Source: Utricularia gibba
Taxonomy: Eukaryota > Streptophyta > Magnoliopsida > Lamiales > Lentibulariaceae
Length of the DNA stretch: 34,727 nucleotides
NCBI GenBank assembly: GCA_002189035.1
Contig: NEEC01000492.1
Coordinates: 1 to 34,727 of the forward strand
Direction: 5' to 3'
A model generated the notes under the pieces. It was not told the DNA's origin. It did no database searches and saw nothing but the letters and a program-made list of their open reading frames with translations. Below, piece by piece: positions 26,847 through 34,727 of the stretch (positions are counted from its first letter, which is position 1; each line of letters begins with the position of its first letter). Both the position numbers and the translations under genes were made by a program.

Positions 26847-29800
26847 AAAGGAGTCAGACCGAACCTTGGGTCAGAACGAAGTTCACAACGACATCACCGC
26901 CCAAAACGACAAGCTTTTCCTTGAGAAACCATGTAGGCAGCCAATTAAAACCCAACGTTAAGAAATGCATCAAGTTTTTTGCCGAGCCACAAATGACTAT
27001 GGGCCCGAGCTCGACTCGACCTCCTTCTCGATACCGTTGCCCACGAGAGCGCCTCCTCAGATATAAAGCATGCGGTTGAGAAAACCATTTTGGGTGCTCA
27101 TGACATCCTAACTTCAATAAGTGCAGCACGATTTTCGTCGAGTAGGACCCGATGTGGCAAAGGAACCTTGGGTCAGAACGAAGTTCACAACGACATCACC
27201 CGCCAAAAACGACAAGCTTTTCCTTGAGAAACCATGTAGGCAGCCAATTAAAACCCAACGTTAAGAAATGCATCAAGTTTTTTGCCGAGCTACAAATGAC
27301 TATGGGCCCGAGCTCGACTCGACCTCCTTCTCGATACCGTTGCCCCACGAGAGCGCCTCCTCAGATATAAAGCATGCGGTTGAGAAAACCATTTTGGGTG
27401 CTTATGACATCCTAACTTCAATAAGTGCATCACGATTTTCGTCGAGTAGGACCCGATGTGGCAAAGGAGTCAGACGAACCTTGGGTCAGAACGAAGTTCA
27501 CAACGACATCACCCGCCCAAAAACGACAAGCTTTTCCTTGAGAAACCATGTAGGCAGCCAATTAAAACCCAACGTTAAGAAATGCATCAAGTTTTTTGCC
27601 GAGCCACAAATGACTATGGGCCCGAGCTCGACTCGACCTCCTTCTCGATACCGTTGCCCACGAGAGCGCCTCCTCAGATATAAAGCATGCGGTTGAGAAA
27701 ATTTTGGGTGCTCATGACATCCTAACTTCAATAAGTGCATCACGATTTTCGTCGAGTAGGACCCGATGTGGCAAAGGAACCTTGGGTCAGAACGAAGTTC
27801 ACAACGACATCACCCGCCCAAAAACGACAAGCTTTTCCTTGAGAAACCATGTAGGCAGCCAATTAAAACCCAACGTTAAGAAATGCATCAAGTTTTTTGC
27901 CGAGCTACAAATGACTATGGGCCCGAGCTCGACTCGACCTCCTTCTCGATACCGTTGCCCCACGAGAGCGCCTCCTCAGATATAAAGCATGCGGTTGAGA
28001 AAACCATTTGGGTGCTTATGACATCCTAACTTCAATAAGTGCATCACGATTTTCGTCGAGTAGGACCCGATGTGGCAAAGGAGTCACCGAACCTTGGGTC
28101 AGAACGAAGTTCACAACGACATCACCCGCCCAAAAACGACAAGCTTTTCCTTGAGAAACCATGTAGGCAGCCAATTAAAACCCAACGTTAAGAAATGCAT
28201 CAAGTTTTTTGCCGAGCTACAAATGACTATGGGCCCGAGCTCGACTCGACCTCCTTCTCGATACCGTTGCCCCGAGAGCGCCTCCTCAGATATAAAGCAT
28301 GCGGTTGAGAAAACCATTTTGGGTGCTCATGACATCCTAACTTCAATAAGTGCATCACGATTTTCGTCGAGTAGGACCCGATGTGGCAAAGGAGTCAGAC
28401 CGAACCTTGGGTCAGAACGAAGTTCACAACGACATCACCCCCAAAAACGACAAGCTTTTCCTTGAGAAACCATGTAGGCAGCCAATTAAAACCCAACGTT
28501 AAGAAATGCATCAAGTTTTTTGCCGAGCCACAAATGACTATGGGCCCGAGCTCGACTCGACCTCCTTCTCGATACCGTTGCCCCACGAGAGCGCCTCCTC
28601 AGATATAAAGCATGCGGTTGAGAAAACCATTTTGGGTGCTCATGACATCCTAACTTCAATAAGTGCAGCACGATTTTCGTCGAGTAGGACCCGATGTGGC
28701 AAAGGAACCTTGGGTCAGAACGAAGTTCACAACGACATCACCCGCCCAAAAACGACAAGCTTTTCCTTGAGAAACCATGTAGGCAGCCAATTAAAACCCA
28801 ACGTTAAGAAATGCATCAAGTTTTTTGCCGAGCCACAAATGACTATGGGCCCGAGCTCGACTCGACCTCCTTCTCGATACCGTTGCCCACGAGAGCGCCC
28901 TCAGATATAAAGCATGCGGTTGAGAAAACCATTTTGGGTGCTCATGACATCCTAACTTCAATAAGTGCAGCACGATTTTCGTCGAGTAGGACCCGATGTG
29001 GCAAAGGAGTCAGACCGAACCTTGGGTCAGAACGAAGTTCACAACGACATCACCCGCCCAAAAACGACAAGCTTTTCCTTGAGAAACCATGTAGGCAGCC
29101 AATTAAAACCCAACGTTAAGAAATGCATCAAGTTTTTTGCCGAGCCACAAATGACTATGGGCCCGAGCTCGACTCGACCTCCTTCTCGATACCGTTGCCC
29201 CACGAGAGCGCCTCCTCAGATATAAAGCATGCGGTTGAGAAAACCATTTTGGGTGCTCATGACATCCTAACTTCAATAAGTGCAGCACGATTTTCGTCGA
29301 GTAGGACCCGATGTGGCAAAGGACCCTTGGGTCAGAACGAAGTTCACAACACACACCCCGCCCAAAAACGACAAGCTTTTCCTTGAGAAACCATGTAGGC
29401 AGCCAATTAAAACCCAACGTTAAGAAATGCATCAAGTTTTTTGCCGAGCACAAATGACTATGGGCCCGAGCTCGACTCGACCTCCTTCTCGATACCGTTG
29501 CCCCACGAGAGCGCCTCCTCAGATATAAAGCATGCGGTTGAGAAAACCATTTTGGGTGCTCATGACATCCTAACTTCAATAAGTGCAGCACGATTTTCGT
29601 CGAGTAGGACCCGATGTGGCAAAGGAGTCAGACCGAACCTTGGGTCAGAACGAAGTTCACAACGACATCACCCGCCAAAAACGACAAGCTTTTCCTTGAG
29701 AAACCATGTAGGCAGCCAATTAAAACCCAACGTTAAGAAATGCATCAAGTTTTTTGCCGAGCCACAAATGACTATGGGCCCGAGCTCGACTCGACCTCCT

Positions 29801-32800
29801 TCTCGATACCGTTGCCCCACGAGAGCGCCTCCTCAGATATAAAGCATGCGGTTGAGAAAACATTTTGGGTGCTCATGACATCCTAACTTCAATAAGTGCA
29901 GCACGATTTTCGTCGAGTAGGACCCGATGTGGCAAAGGAGTCACCTTGGGTCAGAACGAAGTTCACAACGACATCACCAGCCCAAAAACGACAAGCTTTT
30001 CCTTGAGAAACCATGTAGGCAGCCAATTAAAACCCAACGTTAAGAAATGCATCAAGTTTTTTGCCGAGCCACAAATGACTATGGGCCCGAGCTCGACTCG
30101 ACCTCCTTCTCGATACCGTTGCCCACGAGAGCGCCTCCTCAGATATAAAGCATGCGGTTGAGAAAACCATTTTGGGTGCTCATGACATCCTAACTTCAAT
30201 AAGTGCAGCACGATTTTCGTCGAGTAGGACCCGATGTGGCAAAGGAACCTTGGGTCAGAACGAAGTTCACAACGACATCACCCGCCAAAAAAAACGACAA
30301 GCTTTTCCTTGAGAAACCATGTAGGCAGCCAATTAAAACCCAACGTTAAGAAATGCATCAAGTTTTTTGCCGAGCCACAAATGACTATGGGCCCGAGCTC
30401 GACTCGACCTCCTTCTCGATACCGTTGCCCCCCACGAGAGCGCCTCCTCAGATATAAAGCATGCGGTTGAGAAAACCATTTTGGGTGCTCATGACATCCT
30501 AACTTCAATAAGTGCAGCACGATTTTCGTCGAGTAGGACCCGATGTGGCAAAGGAACCTTGGGTCAGAACGAAGTTCACAACGACATCACCCGCCCAAAA
30601 ACGACAAGCTTTTCCTTGAGAAACCATGTAGGCAGCCAATTAAAACCCAACGTTAAGAAATGCATCAAGTTTTTTGCCGAGCCACAAATGACTATGGGCC
30701 CGAGCTCGACTCGACCTCCTTCTCGATACCGTTGCCCCCACGAGAGCGCCTCCTCAGATATAAAGCATGCGGTTGAGAAAACCATTTTGGGTGCTCATGA
30801 CATCCTAACTTCAATAAGTGCAGCACGATTTCGTCGAGTAGGACCCGATGTGGCAAAGGAACCTTGGGTCAGAACGAAGTTCACAACGACATCACCCGCC
30901 AAAAACGACAAGCTTTTCCTTGAGAAACCATGTAGGCAGCCAATTAAAACCCAACGTTAAGAAATGCATCAAGTTTTTGCCGAGAACAAATGACTATGGG
31001 CCCGAGCTCGACTCGACTCCTTCTCGATACCGTTGCCCACGAGAGCGCCTCCTCAGATATAAAGCATGCGGTTGAGAAAACCATTTTGGGTGCTCATGAC
31101 ATCCTAACTTCAATAAGTGCAGCACGATTTTCGTCGAGTAGGACCCGATGTGGCAAAGGAGTCAGACCGAACCTTGGGTCAGAACGAAGTTCACAACGAC
31201 ATCACCCCCAAAAACGACAAGCTTTTCCTTGAGAAACCATGTAGGCAGCCAATTAAAACCCAACGTTAAGAAATGCATCAAGTTTTTTGCCGAGCTACAA
31301 AATGACTATGGGCCCGAGCTCGACTCGACCTCCTTCTCGATACCGTTGCCCACGAGAGCGCCTCCTCAGATATAAAGCATGCGGTTGAGAAAACCATTTT
31401 GGGTGCTCATGACATCCTAACTTCAATAAGTGCAGCACGATTTTCGTCGAGTAGGACCCGATGTGGCAAAGGAACCTTGGGTCAGAACGAAGTTCACAAC
31501 GACATCACCCGCCCAAAAACGACAAGCTTTTCCTTGAGAAACCATGTAGGCAGCCATTAAAACCCAACGTTAAGAAATGCATCAAGTTTTTTGCCGAGCC
31601 ACAAATGACTATGGGCCCGAGCTCGACTCGACCTCCTTCTCGATACCGTTGCCCCACGAGAGCGCCTCCTCAGATATAAAGCATGCGGTTGAGAAAACCA
31701 TTTTGGGTGCTCATGACATCCTAACTTCAATAAGTGCAGCACGATTTTCGTCGAGTAGGACCCGATGTGGCAAAGGAACCTTGGGTCAGAACGAAGTTCA
31801 CAACGACATCACCCGCCCAAAACGACAAGCTTTTCCTTGAGAAACCATGTAGGCAGCCAATTAAAACCCAACGTTAAGAAATGCATCAAGTTTTTTGCCG
31901 AGCTACAAATGACTATGGGCCCGAGCTCGACTCCTTCTCGATACCGTTGCCCCACGAGAGCGCCTCCTCAGATATAAAGCATGCGGTTGAGAAAACCATT
32001 TTGGGTGCTTATGACATCCTAACTTCAATAAGTGCAGCACGATTTTCGTCGAGTAGGACCCGATGTGGCAAAGGAGTCAAACCTTGGGTCAGAACGAAGT
32101 TCACAACGACATCACCCGCCCAAAAACGACAAGCTTTTCCTTGAGAAACCATGTAGGCAGCCAATTAAAACCCAACGTTAAGAAATGCATCAAGTTTTTT
32201 GCCGAGCTACAAATGACTATGGGCCCGAGCTCGACTCGACCTCCTTCTCGATACCGTTGCCCCACGAGAGCGCCTCCTCAGATATAAAGCATGCGGTTGA
32301 GAAAACCATTTTGGGTGCTCATGACATCCTAACTTCAATAAGTGCATCACGATTTTCGTCGAGTAGGACCCGATGTGGCAAAGGAGTCAGACCCTTGGGT
32401 CAGAACGAAGTTCACAACGACATCACCCGCCCAAAAAACGACAAGCTTTTCCTTGAGAAACCATGTAGGCAGCCAATTAAAACCCAACGTTAAGAAATGC
32501 ATCAAGTTTTTTGCCGAGCCACAAATGACTATGGGCCCGAGCTCGACTCGACCTCCTTCTCGATACCGTTGCCCCACGAGAGCGCCTCCTCAGATATAAA
32601 GCATGCGGTTGAGAAAACCATTTTGGGTGCTCATGACATCCTAACTTCAATAAGTGCAGCACGATTTTCGTCGAGTAGGACCCGATGTGGCAAAAGGAAC
32701 CTTGGGTCAGAAAAGTTCACAACGACATCACCCGCCCAAAAACGACAAGCTTTTCCTTGAGAAACCATGTAGGCAGCCAATTAAAACCCAACGTTAAGAA

Positions 32801-33300
32801 ATGCATCAAGTTTTTTGCCGAGCTACAAATGACTATGGGCCCGAGCTCGACTCGACCTCCTTCTCGATACCGTTGCCCCACGAGAGCGCCTCCTCAGATA
32901 TAAAGCATGCGGTTGAGAAAACCATTTTGGGTGCTGACATCCTAACTTCAATAAGTGCAGCACGATTTTCGTCGAGTAGGACCCGATGTGGCAAAGGAAC
33001 CTTGGGTCAGAACGAAAGTTCACAACGACATCACCCGCCAAAAAACGACAAGCTTTTCCTTGAGAAACCATGTAGGCAGCCAATTAAAACCCAACGTTAA
33101 GAAATGCATCAAGTTTTTTTGCCGAGCTACAAATGACTATGGGCCCGAGCTCGACTCGACCTCCTTCTCGATACCGTTGCCCCACGAGAGCGCCTCCTCA
33201 GATATAAAGCATGCGGTTGAGAAAACCATTTTGGGTGCTCATGACATCCTAACTTCAATAAGTGCAGCACGATTTTCGTCGAGTAGGACCCGATGTGGGC

Positions 33301-33615
33301 AAAGGAGTCAGACCGAACCTTGGGTCAGAACGAAGTTCACAACGACATCACCCGCCCAAAAACGACAAGCTTTTCCTTGAGAAACCATGTAGGCAGCCAA
33401 TTAAAACCCAACGTTAAGAAATGCATCAAGTTTTTTGCCGAGCCACAAATGACTATGGGCCCGAGCTCGACTCGACCTCCTTCTCGATACCGTTGCCCCA
33501 CGAGAGCGCCTCCTCAGATATAAAGCATGCGGTTGAGAAAACCATTTTGGGTGCTTATGACATCCTAACTTCAATAAGTGCATCACGATTTTCGTCGAGT
33601 AGGACCCGATGTGGC
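33301..33615. repeat. Reference long monomer (M110, 315 bp)
   Basis: This copy is essentially full-length consensus and serves as the reference long unit. Landmarks in order: AAAGGAGTCAGACCGAACC at the start, carrying the 10-bp block missing from short units; HindIII AAGCTT at 33367-33372; TTGAGAAACCAT at 33377; NsiI ATGCAT at 33421-33426; a T6 run; ApaI GGGCCC at 33457-33462 overlapping the 8-bp palindrome CGAGCTCG at 33462-33469; TATAAAG at 33519-33525; SphI GCATGC at 33525-33530; TTGAGAAAACCAT at 33533; and the diagnostic sites GCTTATGAC and GTGCATCAC. The consensus has about 19 CpG, close to chance expectation. Confidence 0.95.
33377..33532. repeat. Subunit A of the monomer (156 bp), exemplar
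   Basis: Subunit A runs from TTGAGAAACCAT to just before TTGAGAAAACCAT. After the opening TTGAGAAA, its next 58 bp (to 33442) align without gaps to subunit B at 40 of 58 positions, ending in the shared CGAG. Weaker similarity continues: GAGCTCGACTCGACCT in A against GAGTCAGACCGAACCT in B, and AAGC near both ends. A holds the NsiI, ApaI, SacI, TATAAAG and SphI landmarks and the GAGCTACAA/GAGCCACAA polymorphism. Confidence 0.8.
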
Positions 33616-33692
33616 AAAGGAGTCAGACCGAACCTTGGGTCAGAACGAAGTTCACAACGACATCACCCGCCCCAAAAACGACAAGCTTTTCC
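33533..33692. repeat. Subunit B of the monomer (159 bp consensus), exemplar
   Basis: Subunit B begins at TTGAGAAAACCAT, runs across the AAAGGA phasing point, and ends before the next TTGAGAAACCAT. This copy has one extra C (CGCCCCAAAAA) and so measures 160 bp. B carries most diagnostic variation: GCTTATGAC/GCTCATGAC, GTGCATCAC/GTGCAGCAC 27 bp downstream, and the 10-bp indel. In short units B shrinks to about 149 bp. The spacing between successive TTGAGAAA motifs is therefore 156 bp, then 159 or 149 bp. Confidence 0.8.
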
Positions 33693-34549
33693 TTGAGAAA
33701 CCATGTAGGCAGCCAATTAAAACCCAACGTTAAGAAATGCATCAAGTTTTTTGCCGAGCCACAAATGACTATGGGCCCCGAGCTCGACTCGACCTCCTTC
33801 TCGATACCGTTGCCCCACGAGAGCGCCTCCTCAGATATAAAGCATGCGGTTGAGAAAACCATTTTGGGTGCTCATGACATCCTAACTTCAATAAGTGCAG
33901 CACGATTTTCGTCGAGTAGGACCCGATGTGGCAAAGGAGTCAGACCGAACCTTGGGTCAGAACGAAGTTCACAACGACATCACCCGCCCAAAAACGACAA
34001 GCTTTTCCTTGAGAAACCATGTAGGCAGCCAATTAAAACCCAACGTTAAGAAATGCATCAAGTTTTTTGCCGAGCTACAAATGACTATGGGCCCGAGCTC
34101 GACTCGACCTCCTTCTCGATACCGTTGCCCCACGAGAGCGCCTCCTCAGATATAAAGCATGCGGTTGAGAAAACCATTTTGGGTGCTTATGACATCCTAA
34201 CTTCAATAAGTGCAGACGATTTTCGTCGAGTAGGACCCGATGTGGCAAAGGAACCTTGGGTCAGAACGAAGTTCACAACGACATCACCCGCCCAAAAACG
34301 ACAAGCTTTTCCTTGAGAAACCATGTAGGCAGCCAATTAAAACCCAACGTTAAGAAATGCATCAAGTTTTTGCCGAGCCACAAATGACTATGGGCCCGAG
34401 CTCGACTCGACCTCCTTCTCGATACCGTTGCCCACGAGAGCGCCTCCTCAGATATAAAGCATGCGGTTGAGAAAACCATTTTGGGTGCTCATGACATCCT
34501 AACTTCAATAAGTGCAGCACGATTTTCGTCGAGTAGGACCCGATGTGGC

Positions 34550-34727
34550 AAAGGAACCTTTGGGTCAGAACGAAGTTCACAACGACATCACCCGCCCAAA
34601 AAACAAGCTTTTCCTTGAGAAACCATGTAGGCAGCCAATTAAAACCCAACGTTAAGAAATGCATCAAGTTTTTTTGCCGAGCCACAAATGACTATGGGCC
34701 GAGCTCGACTCGACCTCCTTCTCGATA
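34550..34727. repeat. Partial monomer M114 at the right window edge
   Basis: This short-type start (AAAGGAACCTTTGGG, one extra T) continues normally through HindIII, NsiI and SacI and stops at CTTCTCGATA because the window ends. The first unit of the window begins exactly at the phasing motif, but nothing in the sequence makes that edge a natural array boundary. Confidence 0.95.

Larger units (their letters stand above)
1..34727. repeat. Tandem satellite DNA array, about 114 monomers of 305/315 bp, all same orientation
   Basis: The same unit recurs without interruption from the first base to the last. I phased it on the motif AAAGGA and counted 114 starts, giving a mean spacing of about 306 bp. 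Consensus lengths are 315 bp (long) and 305 bp (short); observed units run from about 269 to 317 bp because of small deletions. Almost every unit has one HindIII, NsiI, AclI, SphI and SacI site and usually an ApaI site, so digestion should give a ladder. Every unit lies in the same orientation and no unique DNA occurs at either edge, so the array continues on both sides. The consensus is about 48% G+C. I do not recognise the family; a plant or other eukaryotic heterochromatic satellite is the inference. Calling it tandem satellite DNA is very secure, but host and chromosomal position are unknown. Confidence 0.98.
25012..34727. repeat. Domain III, second part: monomers M83-M114, cleanest and richest in short units
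   Basis: Unit starts: 25012, 25317, 25622, 25924, 26228, 26542, 26847, 27159, 27463, 27773, 28077, 28388, 28701, 29003, 29318, 29621, 29934, 30241, 30550, 30855, 31155, 31468, 31772, 32070, 32380, 32693, 32993, 33301, 33616, 33933, 34247, 34550. Short-type starts (18): 25012, 25317, 25622, 25924, 26542, 27159, 27773, 28701, 29318, 30241, 30550, 30855, 31468, 31772, 32693, 32993, 34247, 34550. GTGCAGCAC is in about 24 of 31 complete units. Most units lie within a few bases of 305 or 315 bp. Confidence 0.95.

Noticed and set aside
33345-33366. Telomere-like CCCAAAAA tracts
   Set aside because: They occur once per unit as CACCCGCCCAAAAACG and are never tandem, so they are not telomeric repeats.
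33464-33475. RNA polymerase III B-box-like GCTCGACTC, which could suggest a tRNA-derived SINE origin
   Set aside because: The core has a mismatch, there is no convincing A box upstream, and there is no poly-A tail or target-site duplication. Chance resemblance is the simpler reading.
33591-33612. CENP-B box-like sequence around TTTTCGTCGAGTAGGACCCG
   Set aside because: Only the TTCG part fits. The conserved A and the CGGG core of the CENP-B box are absent at the required spacing.
1-34727. CRISPR array
   Set aside because: The repeated unit is over 300 bp with no short direct repeat separated by unique spacers, and there are no cas genes.
1-34727. 5S rRNA or rDNA spacer array, suggested by the unit length and the TATAAAG motif
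   Set aside because: I could not find the conserved 5S internal control region or any other recognisable rRNA segment in the consensus on either strand.
1-34727. LTR retrotransposon or transposon termini
   Set aside because: There are no long terminal repeats, primer-binding site, polypurine tract, terminal inverted repeats or coding remnants. The C/T-rich patch at 24,617-24,650 is too short to assign.
1-34727. A regular higher-order repeat across the whole array
   Set aside because: I wrote out the long/short state and three variant sites for every unit and saw no constant period. Only short alternating patches occur.

Overview
The whole window is one head-to-tail tandem array of a satellite DNA. 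I found no gene, RNA gene, transposon, CRISPR array or unique flanking sequence. By hand I count 114 monomers: 113 complete starts plus a partial unit cut by the right edge. All are in the same orientation. Two consensus lengths occur: a long unit of 315 bp and a short unit of 305 bp that lacks a 10-bp block. Base composition is about 48% G+C. An array this long, of a unit this size, points to a eukaryotic chromosome (centromeric, pericentromeric, subtelomeric or other heterochromatin). The unit length would suit a plant satellite, but I do not recognise the sequence and cannot name a host.

The unit has internal structure. It reads as an old dimer of two diverged subunits, A (about 156 bp) and B (about 159 bp, or 149 bp in short units). 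Both open with TTGAGAAA(A)CCAT, and their first 58 bp after TTGAGAAA(A) align without gaps at 40/58 identical positions. The ancestral repeat was therefore probably near 157 bp, about one nucleosome.

The array is not uniform along its length. Domain I (1 to about 11,680, M1-M38) has only long units and a T at a diagnostic site in B (GTGCATCAC). Domain II (about 11,680-17,670, M39-M58) is mixed: short units and the GTGCAGCAC allele appear, while older left-side variants persist. Domain III (17,670-34,727, M59-M114) has lost several left-side variants, is dominated by GTGCAGCAC, and has about half short units. Both domain borders fall in clusters of deletion-bearing monomers. A third disturbed spot lies at about 24,600-24,900.

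Most differences between copies are one-base or few-base deletions, often in homopolymers. They are densest in the left half and at the two borders, and sparse near the right end. Residual long-read consensus error is a serious alternative to real indel evolution for these singletons. Shared substitutions and the 10-bp length variant recur in many copies and are much more likely real. Apparent open reading frames are by-products of the repeat.
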